Of a stretch of 64,000 nt of DNA, positions 18,658 through 26,952 are shown one piece after another; positions within the stretch are counted from its first letter, which is position 1; every line of letters begins with the position of its first letter. The DNA lies in NCBI RefSeq assembly GCF_030209445.1, contig NZ_JARVSD010000001.1:1-64000 (forward strand), given 5' to 3'. Under the pieces are notes generated by a model, which worked only from the letters and a program-made list of their open reading frames with translations, ran no database searches and was not told where the DNA came from. This DNA is from Promicromonospora sp. MEB111 (lineage in GTDB: Bacteria > Actinomycetota > Actinomycetes > Actinomycetales > Cellulomonadaceae). The position numbers were made by a program, and so were the translations under genes.

Positions 18658-20127
18658 ATGACCGGTCAACTCATAGGTGTCATCGCCGTCGCCGCGGGCG
18701 TCCTCGCGATCTTCCTCGTCCTCGCGTTCGTCGCGAGCCGCATCCGGCGGGTGCCGCCGAACGAGGCGCTGATCGTCGTGGGCCGCGGCGCGGGGAAGTC
18801 CGAGGCCCAGACGGCGAGCCAGCGGGTGGTCGTCGGTGGCCGGGCCTTCGTGTGGCCGGTGCTGCAGCAGGGCTTCTCGATCTCCCTCGAGCAGCGGCAG
18901 ATCGGCATCACCGTCGAGGGCGTCGACAAGAACCGCATCAAGATCGCGATCAAGGCGTCGATCAACTTCAAGGTGCGCGGCGACGAGGAGGGTGTGCGGC
19001 GTGCCGCGCAGCGCTTCCTGTCCCAGCAGCACCTGCTGACCGAGATCATCAAGGAGTCCCTGGAGGGCTCGCTGCGGTCGATCGTCGGCGACATGACGAT
19101 CGAGCAGATCATCTCGGACCGCAAGGGCCTGTCCGACCGCGTGGTGCAGTCGACCAAGACGGACCTCTCGGAGCAGGGCCTCCAGGTCGACCTGCTGAAC
19201 ATCTCCGACATCTCGACGCCGGGATCGGACTACCTCGCGAACCTCGGCCGTGCCGAGGCCGCCAACGCCCGCCAGCTCGCCGAGGTGTCCGAGGCCGAGG
19301 CGAACCGCGCGTCCGAGTTCGCGGTGATCGAGGCCGCCGAGCAGATCGCCGAGCGCCAGAAGGCGCTGGACCTCAAGAAGGCCGCCATCAAGGCGGAGAC
19401 CGACAGGGCGAACGCCGAGGCGGAGGCCGCCGGCCAGCTCGCCCGGGCCGAGCAGGACCGGCTCGTGGCTCAGCAGGAGCGCGAGGCCATGGCCGAGAAG
19501 GCGCGCGTGGAGCAGGAGCGCCTGGACATCGAGGTCCGCAAGCCCGCGGAGGCCAAGGCGTACGCCGAGGTCCAGGGCGCGAACGCCCGCCGTGACGCCA
19601 ACAACGCGGCCACCGAGGCCGAGGCGTTCAAGCGCACCACGATCGCCCAGGCGAACAAGACCGCGGCGCTGCAGGACGCCGAGGCGTCCGCCGAGTCGGT
19701 CCGCCGTGCCGGTGAGGCCGAGCGCGACCGGCAGGTCGCCCTCGCCGCCGGTATCGAGGCCGAGGGCCGGGCGCGCGCGGCCGCCGTCGAGGCCGAGGGT
19801 CTCGCGGAGGCGACGGCCACCGACGCCAAGGCCGAGGCCCTGCGCAAGTACGGCGAGGCCGCGCTGGTGCAGGAGCTCATCGAGCGCCTGCCGGACATCG
19901 TCCGCGCCGCCGCCGAGCCGATCGCGTCGATCCAGGGCATGACCGTGGTCTCGACCGACGGGGCCTCCGCGCTCACCAAGAACGTGGCTGCCGTGCTCGG
20001 CGAGGGCCAGGGCGTCATCAAGCAGCTCACCGGCGTGGACATCAACACGCTGATCTCGGGTCTGGCCGGTCCCACCAACGGCAACGGTGCGGGCTCCGCG
20101 GGCGGGGACGTCGCCGACAAGAACTGA
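18658..20127 (+). CDS. Flotillin-like SPFH protein
   Basis: This is a membrane-anchored scaffold protein. Residues 5-27 are a membrane hairpin, about 30-190 the SPFH/PHB domain, and about 200-420 a long Ala/Glu coiled coil with repeated EAxA motifs, followed by a Gly/Asn-rich tail. The order and the preceding NfeD gene match bacterial flotillin operons (FloA/YuaG type). ATG 18658 has AGGAG with 5-nt spacing. Known roles include membrane fluidity and clustering of signalling proteins. It is convergent with a broken MFS gene, with a 48-bp palindrome between. Confidence 0.92.
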   Translation: MTGQLIGVIAVAAGVLAIFLVLAFVASRIRRVPPNEALIVVGRGAGKSEAQTASQRVVVGGRAFVWPVLQQGFSISLEQRQIGITVEGVDKNRIKIAIKASINFKVRGDEEGVRRAAQRFLSQQHLLTEIIKESLEGSLRSIVGDMTIEQIISDRKGLSDRVVQSTKTDLSEQGLQVDLLNISDISTPGSDYLANLGRAEAANARQLAEVSEAEANRASEFAVIEAAEQIAERQKALDLKKAAIKAETDRANAEAEAAGQLARAEQDRLVAQQEREAMAEKARVEQERLDIEVRKPAEAKAYAEVQGANARRDANNAATEAEAFKRTTIAQANKTAALQDAEASAESVRRAGEAERDRQVALAAGIEAEGRARAAAVEAEGLAEATATDAKAEALRKYGEAALVQELIERLPDIVRAAAEPIASIQGMTVVSTDGASALTKNVAAVLGEGQGVIKQLTGVDINTLISGLAGPTNGNGAGSAGGDVADKN

Positions 20128-20137
20128 GCCACCGGCC

Positions 20138-20185
20138 ACGTGTCAGACCCTCAGGTCACCCGGGTGACCTGAGGGTCTGACACGT
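20138..20185. repeat. Palindromic repeat copy 2 (48-bp perfect palindrome)
   Basis: Two 24-bp arms meet without a spacer at 20161/20162. The inner 42 nt follow the four-copy family plan, with CCT/AGG as the variable triplet. It lies 10 nt after the flotillin stop, and its last base is part of the stop codon of the convergent MFS gene, so it can terminate both. Confidence 0.8.
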
Positions 20186-21490
20186 CAGGGCTCCGGGTGC
20201 CGCGCGTCGTACCGCCAGAACCGCGGCGTCAGGCGGACGATCACCCAGAGCAGCACCACGCAGGTGAGCCCGCCGGCCACGGCCGCCCAGCCCTCGCCGA
20301 ACCAGGTCGCCTCGGCGCCGAGCACCATCTCCCCGAGACGCGGGCCCCCGGCCACCACCACGATGAACACACCCTGTAGCCGCCCGCGCATGTGGTCCGG
20401 GGTGGCGGTCTGCAGGATGCTCTGCCGGAACACGGACGAGATGCTGTCCGATCCGCCGGCGAACGCCAGCGCGATCCCGGCCGCCACCACGGCCCAGACG
20501 ATCGTCCCGTCGGGTGACCCGCGGCCCACCAGCACCAGCACCAGCCCGAACGCGGCGATCGACAGACCCCACGCCGTGATGGCCCAGACGATGATCTGCC
20601 CCTGCTTGCGCAGGCGCGTCAGCCCGCCGGAGAACACGCTCGCCAGGATGCCGCCGACGGCAAAGGCCGCGGCGAGCACACCCGTCGTCGTCTCGCCGCC
20701 GCCCAGGTAGATGACGCCGGCGGCGGGCCACAGCACCCGCGGGAACGACAGCACCATGGCGCAGATGTCGACGAGGAACGTGGTGCGCACGTTGGGCTGG
20801 GTGGCGAGGTAGCGCAGGCCGTCCAGCACGGACCGCAGCCCGACGGCGCCCACCCGGCTGCGGCCGTTCCCGCTCCCGCCCTCGCCCACGCCCTCCGGCA
20901 GCACCGGCGGCAGCCGGAACACGGCCCAGAGCGCCGCCAGGAACAGCACCATGTCCAGCGTGTACGCCCAGGCGTAGCCGAGCTGTGCCACGAGCAGCGC
21001 GCCGATCAGCGGCCCGCCGGTCAGCGCGACGTTCATCGAGAGCGACGCCAGCGCGTTGGCCGCGGGCATGAGCTCCTTGGGCAGCAGCCGCGGGATGATC
21101 GCCGAGCGGGCGGGGTTGTTGATCGCGAACGCCGCGCTCTGCACCGCGACCAGGCCGTACAGCAGCTCCACGGACTCCAGGCCGAGCCAGGCCTGCGCGG
21201 CGATGCCCGCCACGACGAGCCACAGCACGGCCGAGGACACGAGCGACACCTTGCGCCGGTCGTAGTGATCCACCAGCGCCCCGCCGTACAGGCCCAGTGC
21301 CACCAGCGGGACGAGCGAGAACAGGCAGCACGCCCACGGCGAGGGTGGACCCGGTCAGGGCATAGACCTGCAGGCCCACCGCGACGATGGTCACCTGCGT
21401 GCCGATGTTCGAGATCGACAGGCCGAACCAGAGGCGCCGGTAGTCCGGCGACACCTTCAGGGGCGTGGTGTCGGCGAGCAGATGGCGCAT
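20185..21490 (-). pseudogene. MFS transporter gene broken by a frameshift
   Basis: The N-terminal part starts at ATG 21490 (MRHLLADTTPLKVSPDYRRL) and is open through TGSTLAVGVL. At about 21325/21326 the frame changes: the continuation LFSLVPLVALGLYGGALVDH is found in another frame and runs on to the stop at 20185. Relatives of this MFS_3-type exporter read GVLGLF at this point, so two bases of a GGC codon appear to be missing. Full length would be about 435 residues, twelve helices. Either a recent inactivating mutation or a sequencing error explains it; the rest of the coding sequence looks intact. A downstream start at 21303 could yield only a truncated protein. Confidence 0.85.
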
Positions 21491-21579
21491 GGTGCACCGA
21501 TCGTATGCCCGGGCAACGCGGTCGGGTGGCGCTGTCCCCTATGACATACGCCGCACCCGCCGGGCCCGCACACGACCCC

Positions 21580-21643
21580 GGACATGACAGAGCGGGCGCC
21601 CAGGTCACCCCCCGATGCCCTGAGCTCCCGCTCTGTTCTGTCC
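21580..21643 (-). terminator. Imperfect 17-bp inverted repeat after the LAQTG protein gene
   Basis: Arms 21580-21596 and 21627-21643 pair except for two bases (core ACAGAGCGGG / CCCGCTCTGT) around a 30-nt loop. It lies 144 nt beyond the stop of the surface-protein gene in a 297-nt gap that holds no other gene. Confidence 0.45.
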
Positions 21644-21787
21644 GGTCCGTGGGCCGGGGCGCCCCCCAGCGGCGCCCCGACCTCACGAACCTCCCCGACC
21701 CGGACTGAGCCGGTCCTGCGTCACGAGCCCCTTGACAAGCTCATCGGCGGAACCGCATCCGGGCCGTTGTCGCCCGTCGCTCCGTGG

Positions 21788-23059
21788 TCACACCACGTAG
21801 CGACGGCGACGCATACGGAGCACCACGATGCCCAGCCCCAGAAGGAGCGAGACCAGCGCGAGCTGCCCCGTGATCATGGGGCCCGTCTGGGCAAGGGTTT
21901 CGCCGGGAACGTCCACCGGCACCACCTGCCCGTCGAGCCCGGTCGACGTGCCGATGAGGTAGCCCGCACCGGGGCCGCCCGACAGGATCGCCCCGCCGTT
22001 GGTCGTCGGCACGACGACCGCCTTGTCACCCCAGCTGATGTCGACGCCGGCCTGCTCTGCGTCGACGTCCTGGACCCGGTCGCCGGACGGCGCGGCGTCG
22101 GCCGCGTCGGCGTCGGCCGCGTCGGCGTCGGCCGCGTCGGCGTCGGCCGCGTCGGCGGATCCGGGCGCGGCCTGGCCGGGCGCACCGAAGGCGCCAGGAG
22201 CCGCGGTGCCGGACCGGTCACCAGTGGGGTGTGCGATCCCGGGGACGTGCGCCCCGGGAAGTTCTGTCTCGTGGCCGGGCCGCGAACCACCGGTCCCGAG
22301 CGTGTCGCGGCCGGGACCACCGGTCGCGGGCTCGCCGGGTCCGGGCTCGCCGGCACCCGGTTCGACGACGTCGGGGTCACCCGCGTCGGGGTCGAGGATG
22401 CCGGGATCGAGGATGCCCGGTCCGTCGGTGCCGGGATCGGTGCCCGGCTGATCCGTACCCGGCTCGTCGGTGCCCGGCTCGTCGGTGCCCGGCTCGTCGG
22501 TGCCCGGCTCGTCGGTGCCCGGCTGATCCGTGCCCGGCTCGTTCGGCTGGTCCGTGCCCGGCGTGCCAGGTTCGTCCGTACCGGGTTCTCCGGCACCGGG
22601 CGCCTCCGTGCCGGGTTCGTCGGTTCCTGGTTCGTCGGTACCAGGCTCGCCCGCACCAGGCTCGCCGGCACCAGGCTCGCCGCCGGGCACCTCGGTCTCG
22701 ACAGGCAGGAGACCCTCCAGGAGCCCGTCGACCAGGCCGTCCTCACCGAGCGTCCCGTCGAGGACCTCCTCGACGACGCCGGAGATGTCGGTGTGCACGA
22801 CGGACTCGGCGGCGTCGCCGGCCGGAGCGAGCTCCGTCGCGTCATCAGCCGGAGTGACCGCCGCATCGACCTCCGCCGTGTCGCCCGCCAACCCCTCGGG
22901 CGCAGCAGCAGGCGAGGCAGCACCCTCGATCGCCTCGGGTGCTCCCTGAGCAGGATCCGGCAGACCGTCGCCCGCGGCGTAGGCCGAGGCGGCGCCGACG
23001 ACCACGAGGCCGCCTGTCACGAGTGCCGTGTACAGCGCCCGTCGAAAGTTCTTGTGCAT
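21788..23059 (-). CDS. Repeat-rich surface protein with LAQTG sortase signal
   Basis: The 423-residue protein starts with a signal peptide (residues 1-29, ending SAYA). Residues about 125-260 are pentapeptide-like repeats of EPGTD/EPGAG, and about 300-325 are repeats of ADADA type. The end has LAQTG near residue 389, a hydrophobic helix and RRRR, the layout of a sortase-anchored cell-wall protein (class E-like signal). AGGAGA precedes ATG 23059. Proline/acid-rich repeats usually span the wall as a stalk. A small folded part at about 60-120 and another at about 330-385 have no family I recognise. It follows the Val/Pro-repeat gene by 81 nt, probably one transcript. Confidence 0.8.
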   Translation of the reverse strand: MHKNFRRALYTALVTGGLVVVGAASAYAAGDGLPDPAQGAPEAIEGAASPAAAPEGLAGDTAEVDAAVTPADDATELAPAGDAAESVVHTDISGVVEEVLDGTLGEDGLVDGLLEGLLPVETEVPGGEPGAGEPGAGEPGTDEPGTDEPGTEAPGAGEPGTDEPGTPGTDQPNEPGTDQPGTDEPGTDEPGTDEPGTDEPGTDQPGTDPGTDGPGILDPGILDPDAGDPDVVEPGAGEPGPGEPATGGPGRDTLGTGGSRPGHETELPGAHVPGIAHPTGDRSGTAAPGAFGAPGQAAPGSADAADADAADADAADADAADAAPSGDRVQDVDAEQAGVDISWGDKAVVVPTTNGGAILSGGPGAGYLIGTSTGLDGQVVPVDVPGETLAQTGPMITGQLALVSLLLGLGIVVLRMRRRRYVV

Positions 23060-23140
23060 GGGTCTCTCCTTGCCTGGCGTGGAGCCGACGGCACATACGC
23101 CGTCGGGTGGTGCCGCACACGCGTGCGCGGACCAGCCAGG

Positions 23141-24712
23141 TCAGGCAGGAGAGACAGGGATGTCCGTGTAGCTGCTCGCCAGCTTGGCGCGCGACTCGTC
23201 GGTCGACACGCGCCAGGAGCGCGCCCGGAAGACCAGCAGGGCGGAGAGCACCGCGAGGGCGTCGCCGCCCGGCACCTTGAGCTGCGGCGCGCCGCCGCCC
23301 AGGGCGCCACCGGCGCTCCCGGCGGACGCCGCGGTGCCCACACCGCCGGCGGCGAGCGGGAGGCCCGCCCCGAGCAGGCCCGGACCGCCCGTCTCCACGA
23401 CGCCCGCCGTCACGACGCTCAGCGTGTCGACGGTGTCGACGGCGGCCGCAGGGGCGGCTGCACGCATCAGGTCGAGCATCGCGTGCTGGACCCCGGCCGA
23501 GGTCCAGACCACGACACCCGCGACGTCACCGGAGGTCTGCAGCGCCCCCGGGTACGTCGGCTCTGTGGGGTCGTCGACCCGCTGGGTGGGGACCACCGTC
23601 GTCGGCTCGCCCGTGGCCGGCTCGGCCGGCAGCACGCCGGGCGCCGAGGGAACGAGCGGCTCCACGACCGGGTCCAGCGGCTCGACGACCGGGGCGAGCA
23701 CCTCGCCGACGGGGGCGACGGCCTCGCCGACCGGCGTCAGCACGGGCGCCAGGGCGTCCGTGACCGGGGCGGTCACCGGCGTGAGCGCCCCCGTGATCGG
23801 GGCGGTCACGCCGCCCACGACGTCGGTCACCGGGGCCAGCACGTCGACCACGGGGGTCAGGAGGCCGCCCGTCACAGGGGCCAGCGGCTCGGTCACGGCG
23901 CCGAGCACCGGAGCGAGCGGCGAGACGACCTGCCCGACGACGCCCGTCACCGGGGCCAGCACCTCGCCGACCGGGGCGGTCACCGGGGTCAGGACGTTGC
24001 CGACCTGCTCCGTGACGGGCTTGAGGACCGGGTCGGAGACCTGCTCGACGACCTCGGCGACCTGCGCGACGGGCTTCTCGGTGACGCCGGTGAGGATCTG
24101 CCCCACGGGCTCCGTCACCGCCGTCCGGACCGGCGTCGTCACCGGCTCCAGCACGCCTCCGGAGACGGCCGCGACGACGTCGTCGACGGCCTGCGTGACA
24201 GGCTCCGCCGGCTTCTGCGCCGACGACGTCCCAGCGGGCGACGGCTTCGCGGCCGACGACGGCGCGGGCTCTGCGGAGGCCGGCTCCGGTGTGGCGGTCC
24301 CCGTGGTCCCGGCGGAGCCGGGAGCGGGTGCGGCGGCAGGAGCGGCAGCGGGCTCGGCCGGCTTCGCGGCGGGCGCAGCCGCCGGCGCAGGCGCAGCAGG
24401 AGAAGCCGCAGGCGCGGGAGTCGCGGACCCCGGAGCATCCGGCTTGGTCGCCGCCCCGGTGCCGCCCGTCGCGGCCTGGTCGATCGTCGTGACCGCGCCG
24501 AGCACCTCGGTCGTCTTCACGACGGTCTGGACCGTCGCCTCCACCGTGTCGCCGAGCACCGAGCCGAGCGACGGGCGCTCGGCAGCGCCCGAGGGGGCCG
24601 CGAGGCCGACGCCGAGCGCGAGGCCCGCGGCGCCGAGCGCGAGGCTGCCGACGGCACGCACGACGACGCGACGGAGGTGGTCCCCCGTGCTCGTCAGCGC
24701 GTCCTTCGACAT
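23141..24712 (-). CDS. Exported Val/Pro/Thr-repeat protein
   Basis: No named family is recognised. The 523-residue product has a signal-like head (about residues 15-44, LALGAAGLALGVGLAAPSGA), an Ala/Pro-rich linker (about 85-165), and a long region (about 170-375) of degenerate repeats such as VLAPVTGVVGQVV and PLAPVLGAVTEPLAPV. The C-terminal 100 residues are Gly/Ala-rich with a moderately hydrophobic stretch but no clear sortase motif. Similar repeats occur in actinobacterial surface or aerial-growth proteins. It leads an operon with the LAQTG-anchored protein, so both may act at the cell surface (inference). The start ATG 24712 has a modest GGAGA-like site. Confidence 0.65.
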   Translation of the reverse strand: MSKDALTSTGDHLRRVVVRAVGSLALGAAGLALGVGLAAPSGAAERPSLGSVLGDTVEATVQTVVKTTEVLGAVTTIDQAATGGTGAATKPDAPGSATPAPAASPAAPAPAAAPAAKPAEPAAAPAAAPAPGSAGTTGTATPEPASAEPAPSSAAKPSPAGTSSAQKPAEPVTQAVDDVVAAVSGGVLEPVTTPVRTAVTEPVGQILTGVTEKPVAQVAEVVEQVSDPVLKPVTEQVGNVLTPVTAPVGEVLAPVTGVVGQVVSPLAPVLGAVTEPLAPVTGGLLTPVVDVLAPVTDVVGGVTAPITGALTPVTAPVTDALAPVLTPVGEAVAPVGEVLAPVVEPLDPVVEPLVPSAPGVLPAEPATGEPTTVVPTQRVDDPTEPTYPGALQTSGDVAGVVVWTSAGVQHAMLDLMRAAAPAAAVDTVDTLSVVTAGVVETGGPGLLGAGLPLAAGGVGTAASAGSAGGALGGGAPQLKVPGGDALAVLSALLVFRARSWRVSTDESRAKLASSYTDIPVSPA

Positions 24713-24937
24713 CGGTCTCCCGCTCTCCGGCCCGAGGCGGGCCGCTCAGCAGTCATGCATACACATTTAATCTGCGGGGCGTTCCGAGGTTCGGCAACTA
24801 CAAACCTGCGGTTTGCGGATCGAGAATATTGTGCATGGGTACCGGCGTATGTCGGAAGAGGTGCGATATCCCGGTTATTTCAGGGCATCAAGCGCTATCG
24901 GCAGGGCACTGGAGCAGAGCGGGTGAACTCTCGTGGA
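24713..24937. promoter_or_regulatory. AT-rich upstream region of the surface-protein operon
   Basis: These 225 nt are clearly richer in A/T than the coding DNA and hold no gene. They contain CAAACC-TGC-GGTTTG (24801-24815), a palindrome with 6-nt arms, and a TGTATGCATGA-like stretch near 24750-24762 close to the start. A promoter with its operator for the leftward surface-protein operon is likely; exact -10/-35 boxes are not clear. Confidence 0.4.
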
Positions 24938-26122
24938 TCACCCGACGGTGGCCCCGAACACCAGCCCCAGGAGGTAGGTGGCAGCGGCCGCGCCGAGCCC
25001 GATCGCGATCTGGCGCAGCGCCCGGGTGAGCGGGGAGGTACCCGACAGCAGGCCCACGACGGCGCCCGTCACCAGCAGCGCGATCCCCACCAGCGCGGTC
25101 GCGACGACGACCGCCGCCAGCCCGTCGAGTCCGAACAGGTAGGGCAGCACCGGGACCACCGCACCCGACGCGAAGAACAGGAACGACGACACCGCCGCGC
25201 CCCAGGCGGTCCCGTGCGTCTCCAGGTCGTCGACGTCGGCGGCGGGGCCGTTCTCCGCGGCGGGCTCCAGGAGCAGCCCGCCCGACGAGGGCGCCACGGC
25301 GAGCCGCGCGAGCACGGCGTCGGCACGCGCCGTCGCCTCCTCGCTGGCCATGCCCCGCGCCCGGTACACGAGCGCGAGCTCGTTCGCGTCGACGTCGAGG
25401 TGCGGCAGCGCGTCGTCGGCCGTGGGCGACGGCGACGACGCCTCGAGCAGCTCCCGCTGCGAGCGCACCGACACGAACTCGCCGGCGCCCATCGAGAGCG
25501 CACCCGCGAGGAGGCCCGCGAGCCCGGTGAGCAGCACCGTGCTCGTCGCGACGCCGGAGGCCCCGATGCCGAGCACGAGCGCGAGGTTCGACACCAGACC
25601 GTCGTTCGCGCCGAAGACCGCGGCGCGGAACGTGCCCGACAGCCGGTTGCGGCCGCGGGTGGCCAGCGCCCGCACCACCTCCTCGTGGATCTGCTCGTCG
25701 GCCGCCATGGTCTCGGTGGCGTCCGCGTCGTGCGCGTACGAGGACCGGGCCTCGGCCCGCTGGGCGAGCGCCAGCACGAAGACGCCGCCGAACCGGCGGG
25801 CCAGGAAGCCGAGGCCGCGGGTCCGCAGGTCGCCGCGCACGGGCGCACCGACGTCGGAACCGAGGAGGTCGAGCCAGTGCGACTCGTGCCGCTTCTCCGC
25901 CCGCGCGAGCGCGAGCAGGATCTCGCGCTCCTCGCCCGTGCGCCGGCCCGCCAGGTCGCGGTAGACCGCGGCCTCGGCCCGCTCGTCGGCGAGCAGCCGG
26001 CGCCACCGCCGGATGTCGGCGCGGGTCCTGGGGCGCGAGGGATGCAGCCCCTGCGCGCGCTGCTCGGGCGTGGGTGTGCCGCCGGACGAGCGTCGGGCGG
26101 GGTCGGAGGGTACGTGAGGCAC
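24938..26122 (-). CDS. MbfA-like ferritin/VIT-domain iron exporter
   Basis: The N-terminal half (about residues 25-175) is a ferritin-like four-helix domain with paired motifs EAAVYRDL, EKRHESHW and ADEQIHEEV supplying Glu/His iron ligands. The C-terminal half is a VIT1/CCC1 membrane domain opening with FGANDGLVSNLALVLG near residue 182 and ending with three helices. This fusion is known as MbfA or erythrin-VIT, an iron or manganese exporter. GTG 26122 begins the conserved part; no good ribosome site is visible, so the start is uncertain. It is divergent from the RNase-H-like gene by 130 nt. Confidence 0.82.
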   Translation of the reverse strand: MPHVPSDPARRSSGGTPTPEQRAQGLHPSRPRTRADIRRWRRLLADERAEAAVYRDLAGRRTGEEREILLALARAEKRHESHWLDLLGSDVGAPVRGDLRTRGLGFLARRFGGVFVLALAQRAEARSSYAHDADATETMAADEQIHEEVVRALATRGRNRLSGTFRAAVFGANDGLVSNLALVLGIGASGVATSTVLLTGLAGLLAGALSMGAGEFVSVRSQRELLEASSPSPTADDALPHLDVDANELALVYRARGMASEEATARADAVLARLAVAPSSGGLLLEPAAENGPAADVDDLETHGTAWGAAVSSFLFFASGAVVPVLPYLFGLDGLAAVVVATALVGIALLVTGAVVGLLSGTSPLTRALRQIAIGLGAAAATYLLGLVFGATVG

Positions 26123-26252
26123 ACCGCCATCATGCCCGTGGATCGCCGGTCGTGGGTTTCGTAGGCCCTTGGCCTCGGTTTCGCCGCGCCGAACTCTCGA
26201 ACGCCGTCCAGCACCGGCCAGGCGTCCGGATTCTCGGGCAGAAGGATGCACA

Positions 26253-26867
26253 ATGGACGCCGTGATCATCGTCAGCACGCACGGGTCGGCCGCGCCGGGC
26301 GGCGCGATCGGATGGGCGTGGATCAACCACGCGGGCGGGCAGTTCGACTCGGGCGGCGCGGCCCAGGGCAACGATCAGGTCGCCGCACTCTCAGCTCTGC
26401 TCCGCGCCATCGACGCGCACCCCGGCAGCGAGCCGCTGCTCGTGGAGTCCGGCTCGCAGTACGCCGTGCGGTCCGTGTCGGAGTGGTCCGAGGGGTGGAA
26501 GCGCAACGGCTGGCGCTCCCCCGCGGGCGAGCCCGTGCCGAACGTCGGCCTGGTGCAGGACATCGACCGCGCCGTCACCGAGCGCACCGGTCCCGTGCGG
26601 TTCCACTGGGTACGTGGTCACGTGGGCAACCCGTACAACGAGCGGGTCGACCAGCTCGCCGGGTTCGCCGCGGAGGAGTGGGCCGCGGGACGCGGCGGCG
26701 TCGGCGAGATGCTGGTGCCCGACGCCGGGATGATCCCCGACGCGGAGCTGCGGGACGGCAGCCTCACCGTCGAGGCCCGCGAGAGCACGGCGCCCGTGAC
26801 GCGGCCGACGCCGGTCGTGACCGGCGCCGGCGCGGGCCGCACCTGGCAGTCGGACACCCTCTTCTAG
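26253..26867 (+). CDS. RNase HI-like protein with missing catalytic residues
   Basis: The fold is RNase HI: strand block VIIVSTHGSAAPGG (residues 4-17), VESGSQYAVRSVSEW (64-78), WKRNGWRSPAGEPV (82-95) and WVRGHVGNPYNERVDQLA (119-136). Of the four catalytic acids, three are replaced: Asp10 by His10, Glu48 by Ala44 and Asp70 by Gly67. Only the last Asp (133) and the His of GHxGNP (123) remain. The surrounding frame is well kept, which suggests a selected, non-catalytic protein rather than decay. It still could bind RNA/DNA hybrids. A 65-residue tail follows. GAAGGA at 26241-26246 supports ATG 26253. Confidence 0.8.
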   Translation: MDAVIIVSTHGSAAPGGAIGWAWINHAGGQFDSGGAAQGNDQVAALSALLRAIDAHPGSEPLLVESGSQYAVRSVSEWSEGWKRNGWRSPAGEPVPNVGLVQDIDRAVTERTGPVRFHWVRGHVGNPYNERVDQLAGFAAEEWAAGRGGVGEMLVPDAGMIPDAELRDGSLTVEARESTAPVTRPTPVVTGAGAGRTWQSDTLF

Positions 26868-26880
26868 CGAGAACGAGAAC

Positions 26881-26937
26881 GCTGCCCAGCCAGCACGCCC
26901 GGAAAGTTGCTGGTTCCGGGCGCGACGGCTGGGCAGC
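26881..26937. terminator. Bidirectional hairpin between RNase-H-like and fumarate-lyase genes
   Basis: GCTGCCCAGCC (26881-26891) pairs with GGCTGGGCAGC (26927-26937), and the inner CGCCCGG (26896-26902) pairs with CCGGGCG (26916-26922). It sits between two convergent stops. Confidence 0.65.
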
Positions 26938-26952
26938 CGCGTCGAGCGAGGG

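Noticed and set aside
21584-26164. 1526-codon rightward frame across the surface-protein genes
   Set aside because: It is a shadow of three leftward genes with signal peptides, repeats and a sortase motif.
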